From Polytrichum commune (Eukaryota; Streptophyta; Polytrichopsida; Polytrichales; Polytrichaceae): a stretch of DNA of 64,000 nt. The stretch lies in the NCBI GenBank assembly GCA_950295325.1, contig OX485806.1:19592001-19656000 (forward strand), written 5' to 3'. The position numbers and the translations under genes were made by a program. This document shows positions 1-11,465 of the stretch, one piece after another (within the stretch, counting starts at the first letter, position 1; each line of letters opens with the position of its first letter). The notes beneath the pieces are model-generated. The model was given only the letters and a program-made list of their open reading frames with translations. It made no database searches and was not told the DNA's origin.

Positions 1-55
1 TCCGCCCTCCGCCAAAGATGGGAGAATTGGAGGACATGGAAGGAAGGGTAAGTAA

Positions 56-583
56 GGGTTGCTTTACACGTAGAGGCCAGGCCAATTCGTTGTGTAAGAG
101 GTTTGAAATCCTCACTTGTGATTGGCCAAAAGGCTGAAATCAACCCCAACTCCTTTACATCTAGAGGCTGGGGCGATTTGGTGGTATGGATTTTTTAATC
201 AAAAAATGCATGATATGACATGGCCCAAGCTCATTGAATTGGGTGCACCCAAAATGAAAGGCCGAATCTTGGTCTCGAGGCCAATGCCAAATTTCAATTA
301 AAAAAATATTTCTTTATTAAGACATGATTTTTTTAGCGATCCATATCCATTGGATTATGTAGAAATATGAACGGCTCTATGCTAGATTATGCTAGATCCA
401 TTGGATTATACTAGATTTATTGAATCGGCCTAGCTTCTTGGCCCTAAGGCCTATACATATGGGAAAATTGGCCCCTATTATAGTCTTATCATAATGAGGT
501 TGGCCTCCAACCCAAAAGGGGCTGCAATTTCATGTAATCGGCCTCAAGGGGAATTGGCCCGGCCTCTAGGTGTAAAGCGGCCC
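56..583. mobile_element. TIR element (MITE, PIF/Harbinger-like)
   Basis: The ends are inverted repeats of about 34 bp: the left reads GGGTTGCTTTACACGTAGAG and the right, reverse-complemented, reads GGGCCGCTTTACACCTAGAG, followed by matching GGCC-rich sequence. A TAA triplet flanks both ends (53-55 and 584-586), as expected for a 3-bp target-site duplication of PIF/Harbinger elements. There is no transposase ORF, so it is non-autonomous. A second, internal copy of the terminal motif lies near 150-175. The superfamily assignment is inferred from duplication size only. Confidence 0.7.
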
Positions 584-630
584 TAAGTAGAGGTTGGGGA
601 TTATGTCGTTGTAGGCTCCCAGGTGATTTG

Positions 631-834
631 GGCGAACCAACCCATACACTCGTTCCTTGTTGGATGGCTAAACCCTTGCCTCCAAGGAATCAATGTACGG
701 GTTGGTTCACCCCAATCCTCCCGGGTCTCCTAATCTAAGGTAAGGTAGAATTTGGATGAACCAACCCATACACTCTTCCCTTGTTGAATGCCTAAACACT
801 TGTCTCCAAGGAATCAATGTACAAGTTGTTTCCC
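631..834. repeat. Two-unit tandem repeat
   Basis: Two diverged copies about 120 bp apart both contain ACCAACCCATACACTC, then CCTTGTTG, then CCAAGGAATCAATGTAC. There is no coding signal. Confidence 0.6.
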
Positions 835-999
835 CTAGCCGGTAAGGTAGGAGCACCTTAAACCAAGAAAACCCTAAAAATTAACACCCTCGAAATCTTG
901 CATAATAAGTACGTATTGATTTTGAGGATGTCCACCACGTGAACATCAAGTTCCCTTAACGCTTTTGGGTGCCAACACAACTTTCACTTTCAAAAAAAA

Positions 1000-2502
1000 A
1001 AAAATCTATATTGGGGGGGGGATCCAACTATAGATTTGGAGGATAGGAGGACAAAACTTGGAGTTTATAATTCATCCTCAACTAAAAACATGAGAATCGG
1101 TGGATGTGCTCAAATTATCATACATAGAAGTTGGTGTTGGGCTAATAAAAAATCATTTTTCTAGCTTGTTCTATTAAAACCTAAAGTCCTTTCAAAATTT
1201 GAGAGGTGAAAAAAGGAGGTCTCAAAAGTTTCACTCAACATTCAAAATGGGTTCCGATTCACGACGAGCTAACAAGCTTATTAGAAAGTTTCCTCAAAGA
1301 AGGATCAAACCCACCATTTCATCCTTTTTTCAGAGACTTTACAGTTAACTCTATTGTCATACATTTAAAGACCTTGTTTGGGAGGGAGAGACTCAACTAT
1401 GTATTTGAAAGATGAGAAAATGGAATTTGGAAACTTGGAATAATGAAACCACCAAATATGGGCGCATCATTGGACGCACAAAGAGCAACGACTTTGGATT
1501 TTGTAATGGTAGACTACGGAGTCTCATAAATATACCTAAGACTGACATAAAACTTGAAAACCAACACTATGTACCACCCATATCATACATTTGAAGCCCC
1601 AAAATGGCATTGCTTGAGAGGGTGAGTTTCAACTATTTTAATGGAAGATGGGAGGATGGAATTTGAAAGCTCAAAATCCATCCTCCACAAACATAGAGAA
1701 ATTGTTGGATATGCATCTTGAAGGGGAGGTTGTACACGATCGAAAATGTTAGTTTTGAAAACAAAGGTCATTGGACCAGGGTAAACAAATTTGATTTTAC
1801 ATGTGCCTCAATTTTGGTTTCAAGATTGGTCCCTCTTTTCTTGGTTATGAACGTCCGTTTTCAACTTTGATAAATAAAATAAATAAATAAACAGAGGTTA
1901 CAATCCTCACAATGGGGATTCCATCATGACATGCTCTAGAATCCCCTAAAATCTAAGGCACATAGACCTAAAACCAACACCAAACCTAGGAACCGACACA
2001 ACTATGTCCCATTGCCATATATTTTAAGCATAAAAAATGACAAGATGTTTGGGATGATGCATGGAACTTGAGAGGACGGAATTCATGTAAACACGAAATC
2101 TAGATCCCACCAAGGATGGAAAATTGTGGGACATGGGAGGAACAACAAAGGCTAGGGCTTCCGTTATGTTGGCTCCGGGCTCTTGTATAATCTAAGGTAC
2201 ACATGCCTAAAACCAACACTACATGCCATTGTCGTACACTCAAAGTCCCCAAATGGCAATGCTTGGGAGGGAGGCATTCAACTATATACAAGTCAACATA
2301 AAAATTAAATTCAACTTGGAATTTGCCCTCCACTAAAGATGGGAGAATTGGTCGACGTAGAAGGAAATGGCAATGTTGGGGATTATGTTGTGATAGCTTT
2401 TGGTGTCTCTTACAATGTGAGGCATTTATACCCAAAATGGACACTATGTACCCTAATCACCGATATGGGGGCTTCAAATGTATGATACATAGTGTTGGGT
2501 TT
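1000..2502. repeat. Degenerate repeat array, no gene
   Basis: Recurring blocks contain variants of CCAACACTATGTACC, then AAGCCCCAAAATGGCA, then a GATGGGAGAATTGG-like segment; they appear near 1,140, 1,560, 1,990, 2,210 and 2,445, and the window's first bases carry the same last segment. A related block occurs near 38,895-38,935. The units are diverged, with no ORF above about 115 codons and no recognisable protein, so this is decayed dispersed or tandem repeat sequence. Confidence 0.45.
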
Positions 2503-2514
2503 TGGGTATGCCTA

Positions 2515-2880
2515 GATAGATAGATAGAAACTCCGGTCCCTTTGAAGGGGCCAGCGTGAATAAAGTGTCCGTTCGTAAGGTCAACGACCCGATGCCCACC
2601 GGACAAGGGGACATTGGGGCAATACTACTCTCCCCTTTCGAGGATGGGCACTATAGTGACACACCATACTAGTTCCTAGCTAGCCACTAGTGCCTTGAAG
2701 ATACCGGACATGGTATCCCCCCAAAGGGCTTCGAGGTACCCATACAACAAGGTCCAAGGACCCCCCACCATAGTTGGGTGGACTAAGGTGGTGAGCACCA
2801 CACAAGCATGGGGAATAGAACCCACAACCTCCTCATTGGGGGTCATGAGCCCTAACCACCAAGTCAAGGCCCGTGGTGCC
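2515..2880 (-). mobile_element. tRNA-derived SINE with perfect target-site duplication
   Basis: Read on the minus strand from 2,880, the element begins with a tRNA-like head. It has an A-box-like TGGTGGTTAGGGCTCATG and, about 30 bp on, a B-box-like GGGTTCTATTCCC. A non-coding body follows and ends in a (CTAT)n tail, which is GATAGATAGATAG on the plus strand at 2,515. The element is flanked by a perfect 12-bp direct repeat, TGGGTATGCCTA, at 2,503-2,514 and 2,881-2,892. This is the signature of LINE-dependent retroposition. The SINE family is not identified. Confidence 0.8.
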
Positions 2881-2892
2881 TGGGTATGCCTA

Positions 2893-3939
2893 CCTTACAT
2901 CTCAACAACCACAATGGTTTGGTGACTTCATGTATCCTATGCCTACTTGGTCGTGGAATGAAGCTAGGCATGGAACAATATCAAGGGCTTGTGTTTTTTT
3001 CTCTTGGGCCACCGTCAAAGATACAAGCTCGAGTTTCATGAGATTGACTGGATAAAGCTTCACAACACTAACCATGAGGGTAAGTGAAAATGCTAATTAC
3101 CATAAAGAGTTTGGATATTGTTTTTTCTTAGCCCTATAGTCTTTAAATCAAGGCCGTGGACCCCCATCTTAGGGCACATTTCCATGTGCCGACCATTCTG
3201 GCGAAGCAAAAAGAGAGGTTGTCAACATTGACGAAGCTCTTATCAATATTTTCAAACATCTAGATGGCTGACACTTTCATGTGGACCAACATGTAAGGGA
3301 GTAGATTTGTCTTGTTGTCTAACATGCAAGTTGGAATGTGACTATCCTCACACTTACACATGCTGAATGTTGCATGATTGGATTGGTTATACTTTATGTC
3401 ACGAGATGCTAAAAAACGAATCACATGAAAAGTTTGGGCAAGTTTGAATTATAAGAACATGGCATCCTGAAAAAAGAGGTGTAAAATGCAACCATTTTGG
3501 ATCACACGCTGACATTGTTTTATTATTATTTATTTATGCTCAAGGGTGCCCGTTCATTAATGGGACAATCCCATGCACCTTGTCCACCTTCGTTCAAAAA
3601 ATGGACAGGTTGACCCCCTTGGTATCCACCCCAAATCATAGGGATCCAAAAATGGGTAAGGTTGGATAGGTTCCCCCAACGGTTATTTTTTCTACCCTCT
3701 GGTCCCATGGGGGGAATAACCTCCTTCCACGTGGCACTTGTAGATATCTGCTTGCCATGTGGACTCGCCTCAAGTACATGGGATGAGAGATAAAGGCACG
3801 AAGAATAGGTGAATGAGTCACTCCACATGAAAGCACGCATTGTGTAGAAACGGGCGATGTCATTCATTTCTTTCCCCCTCAATGGGTGGAAAGTCCATGT
3901 GACTTGACCCTAATGATATCCCCACACTAGGGTCAGTTA
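2893..3939. other. Unassigned intergenic DNA
   Basis: No gene, RNA gene or clear repeat boundary is seen. The short ORFs on both strands have no recognisable motif. Confidence 0.4.
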
Positions 3940-4165
3940 TTGCTCTTTGGCAGTAGGAGGAGTCCCTTTCGATAGGGAAAGTTCACCTCTTTCAAAAAAT
4001 TATTTGATTAGAGTTGTTGTCTTGTATGCACTAGCAAAACTGCAGTACTTTACATCCAATGAGATTATGATGAGTAGGACAAAAATTCCTTATTGGTAGC
4101 AGTAATTCTTAGATAGAGGTGAGCTTCCCCTATCAAAAGGGACTCCTCCTCATGCCAAAGAGCAA
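3940..4165. mobile_element. Short TIR element (Stowaway-like MITE)
   Basis: Inverted arms of about 55 bp: the left begins TTGCTCTTTGGCAGTAGGAG, and the right arm ends with the complementary CTCCTCCTCATGCCAAAGAG, then CAA. TA dinucleotides flank both ends (3,938-3,939 and 4,166-4,167), which fits Tc1/mariner-type insertion. It is 226 bp with no coding capacity. Confidence 0.65.
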
Positions 4166-5263
4166 TATATTGTTCCACCTATGACTGTAATAAGTCAAAT
4201 ACTATTTCGGAACTACGTTGTACTTATTCTCTCTTACCAACAAACTTAGTCTACTAAACTTGGGTGAACATTCACTAATATTATTAGGAAAGAACGGCTA
4301 AGATGAGCAAATGAATAATATTATGAGCAACAACTGGCTCTAGTGTGGACATAATATAAGTCAAACTTGGTTGAGATTAAACTGGGATGATGTAGCCACA
4401 TCCCTATGTGGGGCGCACGCTTTTGACCCCCCACCCAATGTTCAAGACTGAGGTCTTCAATGCCCTTCAAACACAATTTAGCCCTCCAAATATATTCCTC
4501 TCTCAAAGCAACCCTTCAAAACGCAACCCCAGATTGAAAACGAAGACATCACTTGAAGTCCTTGATATAATTTGCTCACCACAAGAACTAGCCAGCGCAG
4601 GGCATTGTCACTACAAGCAGTGGAGTTAGATGGTTGATTCTTAATTCTTCACATTGTACTAGAAACATGTACCATATAATTCATGCCCGAGTTTAATACA
4701 AGTGTTGTATTTCATTTTTATATTCTAAGATTGACGCCTCGGATTTGAACCAACCCTTCAACTGGAGGGCTGAAATTCGAGATCCCTTCAAAATGAAACT
4801 CATTCATATGAGGGCTTCAATCTTGAACATTGTTGGACATGTTCAATCAACAGCACCCAGCAGCTCCCCTTCTGAAGGACAGGAGATGTGACGCTTATTC
4901 ATGAGTTGCTGCTGAGGTGGACGAGTGAATCCACGTGTATTCGCTGCAGCCAATGGGAGGCCTCCACGCAGGATGTCTAGGTGGCCTTGCTCAGAGCGGG
5001 CCAAGTGGTGTGCTGCCCGGGCCACCTTGTGAGCTGCCCGGACGGTGGAGCTGCCCTGGCCAATGGAAAGGGACAGGGGACCCCTGGTCCAAAGGACGGC
5101 AGTGGTGACTAGTAGAAGCGAGTCTAATATTAAATAAATTCACAATTAAAACAAAACATCCGGGCCCACGTCAATACCCAAATAATAAAACATAATAGAC
5201 CCAGAATTCCTGCTCCCTTGGTCTCATGTTGCCTGGCCTTTTGTAGGTCATGTACATTGCATA
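4166..5263. other. Unassigned intergenic DNA with GC-rich patch
   Basis: No gene recognised. A GC-rich patch at about 4,845-5,110 contains repeated CTGCCCGG/GCTGCCC words, and the rest is AT-rich. Confidence 0.4.
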
Positions 5264-5751
5264 CAGTCCACCCTCGATAAATGTTACACTTATAAACGTT
5301 ACCTCATTATATTTGTTAACAAAATCGTACTCCCCTCATATTCCTAACTAGAATGTTAACTATGTTAAATGTTAACAATAATTTACTCCCCTCTTTGTTA
5401 ATTTGCCACTTATAAATGTTGACCTACGAAATACATCCAATACTGTGTGATGACATCCATTACATTGACTCACAACCTTTCAAAGTGGCAAAAGCCATCA
5501 AATTTGACTTTTGTGATCAAATTATTCATCTGGACTATATTGATTCTTATTTTGTTTCATAAAAATAAAAGATTGGTTTGATACACATATTTTACATATG
5601 ATAATTTTGCAAAACTCTCCCTCCATAATTGTAATGAATTTATATTTGTTAAGCATTCAAAAAGCTCCCTTTATAACTGTTACAATGTTAACTCACTATA
5701 AATGTTACGAAAATTTTACTCCAAAGCCTAACATTTATAGAGGGTGGACTG
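5264..5751. mobile_element. Tc1/mariner-type MITE (Emigrant/pogo-like ends)
   Basis: The left end reads CAGTCCACCCTCGATAAATG and the right end is its near-perfect reverse complement (CATTTATAGAGGGTGGACTG). TA flanks both ends (5,262-5,263 and 5,752-5,753). The motif CAGT..ACCTC(G/T)ATAA is typical of pogo/Emigrant-like elements. The interior is AT-rich with repeated AATGTTAAC words and no ORF of interest. Confidence 0.75.
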
Positions 5752-5791
5752 TACATGGATTTAATGTACTCACGAATGTAGATGGGTCTTA

Positions 5792-6570
5792 GGGCCACTT
5801 CACACATGAGACTGAGAGCCCGTGACCATTGCACTTCAAGCACTCTCATTGGTGGAAAAGGCGGAGCCAGTCCAAGTTCGCGTCACACTACGCTTGAGGG
5901 ACCAATGGAGGTACGTGAATGCAAGATGGATGTAAAGTCTACATGGATTCCTACATGGCATCGAATGGATTGTGTTTCATGGTCACTTGGACCATTTTCA
6001 AAAACCATCTCTTGGAGGTAAACCTAACACAAAACAGGGAGACCTTGGCACTCCGAACGCTTATAACCGTTGGTTTAATTTATTTGATCATGTGTGAGGA
6101 TCCGCATGAATGGAAATTCATTGAAATAACATTTGGTTGAGGGAGTGGTCACATATGACTTCACACAACATTTGAGGGTCCATGACCACAATACATGATT
6201 TTGGAGGTGTGTTGGGACGGCCTTTGGACACTTTCTTTTGGGCTCTCACAATTTCATGGTCACGGATCTTGGCTTGTGTGTGCTTCACAGTTGAGATTGA
6301 AGGCATGTGACTGTCCGAGTTTAATTCACACTAGAATGCGAAGGCGTAAGGGCCCAAATTATCAGGGAGTCCTACGTGGCAAACTATGGATCATGTTTCA
6401 TGCCATGCTGGAGTTTGTGTTAGGCCTACCTACAAGGGGTATGCTTGATGCAAATATTGGTAGACCATGTAGAGTCAAAAGCCTTAGGCAATTGCTATGC
6501 CCATTGGATGAGAGTCAAGAACCCTCACAATGACATGGTGATGGCCTTTGGCTCGTGTGTGAGGTGGCCC
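5792..6570. mobile_element. TIR element, GGGCCACTTCACAC family (copy 1)
   Basis: Starts GGGCCACTTCACACATGAGA and ends with the inverse GTGTGTGAGGTGGCCC. Flanks are TTA on the left and TTG on the right, an imperfect 3-bp duplication. Internally it shares long stretches with the copies at 20,763 and 26,321 (for example CTACATGGATTCCTACATGG). It is longer than the 498-bp copy because of extra sequence near 6,290-6,530. Confidence 0.65.
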
Positions 6571-7480
6571 TTGAATGGTTACAATTTGCCAACTATGTAG
6601 CCCACTTCTCTTAGGATATGAAACACGCGATAAGTACAAAATGGTCAACGAATCCTAATCGAGGTTGTAGCCACTTTCCTCATGATTTTCAGAGCTCGTA
6701 TGAATATCTTATTCATTATCAAAGTGATGATCCTCGTGCTCCTTAAATGGTCATATAGCCCCCCCCCCCCCATAATGTTGATTTTGAGCCTAGTATGATA
6801 TTCATATTCTAAGCACGTAACCCAATTTATATTGAACTCATGTCCTTTTGGGGTGCATTATTGGAACCACGCCATACCATGCACTAGAATTTGAATTTCT
6901 AATTAAGAATATTGGGCATGTTCCAATATCATCCATTGAATATATGGATTATCCCGTGAACATGCGCATAGCTCCCCTCAAATTACCCCTTTATTATATG
7001 TGGTTCATATCCCTACAAAGGGAGTTCACCCCCAACGCACGGGGTGGTCCTAATAAGATCATTAAGTGACCAAATTGGTCACATTGACCTTAAGGTAGAT
7101 GGATCTTTAAATGGTCATTGTTTCTTACTAGCCTACTTCTCCTCGGATACGAAACATGCAATTCGCTCGAGATGGTTAGCGAATCCAAATCAAGGAAGGG
7201 GCATGGCCGCTTTCTCATACTTTTGGAGTTCATATGAACTTCTCATTCGTAACCAAGGTGGCGTTTCTTGTGCTCGTTAAGTGGTCACATAACTCCCCTC
7301 AATTACGTTGACCCCGTAGTCCAACCTTTCAAAACACGTGTATGTTTGGTGACCGTTCTTGGATCCACACATGACCACATAGCACTCAAATATAGATGTC
7401 CAATTAAGATAAGCAACCAAGTTAGACACGCCTACCTTGGGTCCATATTAATGGAGCGGCCAAGTTCTTGACCTCCTTCC
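6571..7480. repeat. Dispersed repeat, two tandem copies
   Basis: Two diverged copies near 6,620-6,770 and 7,150-7,320 share GATACGAAACATGC/GATATGAAACACGC, then a GGTTAGCGAATCC-like segment, a GTAGCCACTTTC-like segment and a GAGCTCGTATGAA-like segment. A further copy lies near 19,395-19,540, and inverted relatives near 22,090-22,440 and 44,560-44,870. A run of 14 C residues lies near 6,757-6,770. No coding function recognised. Confidence 0.45.
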
Positions 7481-7857
7481 AATTAACTAACTTATACTTG
7501 GGACGTGAGTGTATCAATATATACAGTCCCATTTGTTGCAGTACATGAGCTCAGGGTCACGGCTGCTCACGAAGGAGGCTCCAGCCACTTGAGCTGCCTT
7601 TCTTGACCTCCTTCCACTGACCTCGGGCTTGAATATTTTGAGTCGTTTGTATTAGGGTTTGAACTTGACGTCATTTGGGTTTTGTACGGAGGAAATTCAA
7701 CTCGGCGGCCCTCCTTGGAAATTTCCTAACCCTAAACATCCAAACGAGTGTGTGGATTCGAATCGGCTTCTTTCATAGCATTCGGGTATTTAAAAAATGA
7801 CCCAAATAAGCTATGTAGGTGTGTATACGAAGATTTTTTCACCTAGACTTAGAAGTC

Positions 7858-8006
7858 CACTCACACTTGCTGGTGTGGGCCACCAGTGAATAGTGGGTGC
7901 CAACATTGGTTACATCTAGTGGCTCTCATTGGCTAAACCGACTCTAAAAGTGGACCTTGTTGGTAGGAACTGTTCACTGGTGGCTCGCACCAGTAAGTGT
8001 GGGTGG
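7858..8006. repeat. Short inverted-repeat element
   Basis: The left arm CTTGCTGGTGTGGGCCACCA is mirrored by right-arm GTTCACTGGTGGCTCGCACC, then AGTAAGTGTGGGTGG. Arms of about 37 bp surround a spacer of about 75 bp. No target-site duplication was found. Confidence 0.5.
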
Positions 8007-8564
8007 GCTAATAACCACCAGATCTTAAAATTTGATTGGTATTATAATTTTGATCCACATGGGCATGCCATTGATACCATGCATTCACCTACGTACCATA
8101 CCAACAACACTACGCTCCTTAACTTACCTAACTAGGGTAAAAAATTCATGGCACCTGTGTAAGTTGAAGGTAAGCCCACTTGTAGTTCCAAGATTTATGT
8201 ATTCTAGCATAATTGATCCGAAATCAACAGTAGTGACCCTAAATTAGTCTATTCATGCTACGTAGTCATGCTTCCTTCGAGGTACAATCAACTAAGGTAT
8301 GTGGGCGTTATTTGATTTGTTTTTAAAATTTTGAATACCTATATTCGATTGGTGTGAGGTTAGATGAGGATCAAAGAACAAACATTGTAAAGACACGTGT
8401 TTACAAAGATTGAAGTACGTCTTCAAAATTTCTCACTATTCCAAACTCGGTAATGAACAAAGTTCGCATAACTTACGTATTCAGCCGAGGATTCAACAAA
8501 TATGCACCTCCAATTACGATTCTTGACTAATGCTTCTCGTAGATTTGCTAATGCAAAATATGTG
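8007..8564. other. Unassigned intergenic DNA
   Basis: AT-rich sequence with no gene, repeat boundary or RNA feature that can be supported. Confidence 0.35.
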
Positions 8565-9164
8565 TCATTGTGTAATTATGATTAGTAAACATTGGAGATC
8601 AAGAATAAGAAACCTAATAACACCCTTATGCCTTACCACAACCGCATGTATCGTGTGATGTAAGGACATTTGGCATTTTTGGAGAAATGGATGCCTATAT
8701 ATATATAGTATTGGTGTCATGGAAATGTGCACTTCAACGAGTGAGGCTTGAATCAAACAATCCCATGCTTTCTTGAGAAGACATTCCGGTGACCGTCCAT
8801 TGGGCACACATGTGGATACAAAACGAGGGCCCACAAACCCAAATAAATTTAGTAAACTATGGGCAACTTCCGATTGATTGAGATGAACTTGAAGTTCCCG
8901 TTCCCACAACCCTAATAATAATGTGAACGTGATCTCAAGAACCCTCATCGGGAACATTGGAACATGGGCACTTCCCCATCCCTTTGGACTCCGAAAAGCC
9001 AATTCAATTGGAGTTTTGCAGTCTCCGAGAGCGCCTCCATTGTAATGGGGAAATGCAAATGACAAATTTGCTTCTCGAAGTTTCTTTTCTTTTATGTCTA
9101 GCTTTGCAACCTTCGTCTCAAAGCAAATGAATAATGTGTGTAAATGTTTAAAAGGTTTGGACAT
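8565..9164 (-). CDS. Unassigned 199-codon ORF
   Basis: An ATG-to-stop ORF of 199 codons on the minus strand, the longest reading frame outside the two genes and the retroelements. The product is not recognised. It has leucine- and isoleucine-rich stretches (for example near residues 75-85 and 185-198) but no clear signal peptide, transmembrane array, zinc-finger or catalytic motif. It lies between repeats, and no neighbouring exon continues it. A 600-nt frame is long for AT-rich non-coding DNA, so it could be a decayed transposon gene or a chance ORF. Confidence 0.2.
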   Translation of the reverse strand: MSKPFKHLHTLFICFETKVAKLDIKEKKLREANLSFAFPHYNGGALGDCKTPIELAFRSPKGWGSAHVPMFPMRVLEITFTLLLGLWERELQVHLNQSEVAHSLLNLFGFVGPRFVSTCVPNGRSPECLLKKAWDCLIQASLVEVHISMTPILYIYRHPFLQKCQMSLHHTIHAVVVRHKGVIRFLILDLQCLLIIITQ

Positions 9165-9239
9165 TTGGAGGATAACTTATAACATGAAAGGTGTGGTTTT
9201 GAGATGCTCATGTGTTACCGGGAAAAAACCCCATATTAT

Positions 9240-11080
9240 ATTCATCTCGTCAGAATTAGTTGGGATGACATAGCAACCCTAGGCTTGTTGCAAATATGTG
9301 GTGTGTGGTGGTATGGCCCGAAAGCAATGTTGCCTCGGACCCTGACTAAACTTATATACCCAAAAGGTGTGGTGTTGAGTTGTTTCCACAAAGATTCAAC
9401 AACAAAACATGCATGCGGATGTGGATTCCTTGACTCATTTCCTAGGGTGGGGTGAGGCGGTCGATACAACTGTGGCTAATGGCAAGATCAAGGGATTTGA
9501 TAGATGGGGCAATGAAGGATCTAAAGGACACAAACATGTAGAGGACTTGCCCAATCCTTTGACATGCATGCAATGAATCTATGGTCGCAACTCAAACCTT
9601 TCACATTACATCATAACAACCTTAAGGCTTCTCGCAAAGGTAAGTGGTTCACGGTGGTATGACCTACTTAAAAGTTGTTAGTCTGGACCCAAACTTAACT
9701 TATATATACCCGAAAGTTGTGGTTGTAAGTTGCTCGATCATGTAGTTCCAACATATTAAAAGAAGGCTATGATAATAGATTCTACTACTAAGGTAACTCA
9801 CTCCTAGAGTGATTCAACATTCCACCTCACATAGCAACCCTAAGCTTGTTTTAAATATGTGGCCCATGGTGGTATGATCTAGAAGTTGTTAGTCTGGACC
9901 CCCAACTTAACTTATAAGAAAGGTGTGGTTCTAAGTTGTTTATGTGGTATTGGCAAATTAAAGAAAGGCTATGAAAATAAGTACAACTAAGATAGCCTAA
10001 GGTGGTTAGAGAAACCTAAAAACTCCCGGACATGAGGAGTTGTGAATACCATGATTGAGTTCCTAGGCCAAGTTGGGGCAGTAGATACAACTATAGCTCG
10101 TGAAAAGATTTAAGGGATTTGGTGGATGGAGGCGAAGGATCTAGAGGGGACAAATGTGCATAGTACAAGTCTTTACGGAGCTCCTTGACATGCACGCAAC
10201 GAACCCATAGCCATGGGTCAACCCTTTCACATTACATCATAGCAACCCTGAGCTTGTCACAAATATGTGGCCTGAACGTTGTTATAAATCTGGAACCCCA
10301 ACTTAACTCATGTACCCAAAAGGCGTGGTGTTAAGTTGTTCATATGATATTGACAAATTAAGAGGGACATATGATAGTAGATACTACTACTAAGGTAACC
10401 CAAAGTCCTCCTCAAATTAGTTCACTCATAATGATGTTCATCAACAACAATTAGGCATGTGGGATTGTGGACACCTTGACCGAGTTCCCATGCCATGCCA
10501 AGGCAATAGATACAATGTAACAAAGAACAAGAATGAAAGATTTGGTAGATGAGAACGACGAAAGACCTAGAAGGGACACACATGTAGAGGACAAGTGTTT
10601 ATCGAACCCCTTAACATGCATGCAATGAATCCATACACCTTTCCACATTACATCACAACAACCATCATAAGCTTGCACCAAATATGTGGCCCATGTTGGT
10701 GGAACTAATATGGCCAAAGAGTTGTTAGTTCGACCCCCCACTTAACTCTTTAGACCCAAAAGTAGTGGTTTTAGGTCGATCCGGCGGCAAAGTTAAATAG
10801 AAGCCTATGGTAGTAGATACTACTAAGGTACCCTAAGGTGGCCACTCTCCTAGAGAGAGAGAGAGCGAGAGAGAGATTCATCAACAATCAAGCATGGGGA
10901 GTTGTGAATGCCCTGACTGGGCTCGTAGGCGGGAGTGGTAGATACGACTGTAGCCAGGGAAAGATGTACTGATTCCGTAGATGGAGGCGACGTAGAATCA
11001 GGGATAATGGTAGATACGACTGTAACTGATGGCAAGGGAATGGATGACTTGGGAGACGAAGGATCTAGAGAGTGGGATGG
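9240..11080. repeat. Diverged tandem array, about five units
   Basis: Units recur near 9,275, 9,605, 9,835, 10,245 and 10,660. Each carries a CTTGTnnCAAATATGTGG-like block, then GTTGTTAGTCTGGACCC, AACTTAACTTAT and an AAGGTGTGGTTnTAAGTTGTT segment. A second block, GGTAGATACAACT with GGATCTA, follows in several units and reappears at 10,930-11,070. Spacing varies between about 230 and 430 bp, so units have gained or lost sequence. A GA microsatellite lies at 10,854-10,876. The ORFs here are incidental. Confidence 0.55.
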
Positions 11081-11339
11081 GAACTGCCCGTTCACACTCG
11101 GAGAACGAGATATTTGGAAACCCTTATCTGGGTCGTCTCTCTCTCGCGCAAGGGGTGAAGGCTCAAAGGCACCGGAGGGAGGGCGAGTGATCGCTATAGC
11201 CGTAGCGAGAGCATCGCGAGACTCGACCCACGGACGGACGGACGGGGAGACGGAGGGACGGAGGGAGGGTTGCCGTGGCCATTTTCTCGCTTCCTTACTC
11301 ATCCGCGTCCGAAATCCTTTTCTTTTTGTCCTTCACGCG

Positions 11340-11422
11340 ATTTGGCCTTGTTTTCAACAAGATTCGGTGTTCTCTGTTTCTGTTGCCCTCGTTAAGGTGC
11401 GACCTCTCTTTCATCACTGTTA

Positions 11423-11465
<43 letters not shown>

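Noticed and set aside
10850-11423. Overlapping ORFs of 150 and 162 codons upstream of BT1
   Set aside because: They lie in GA/CT-rich repeat DNA, are low in complexity on both strands and have no family motif.
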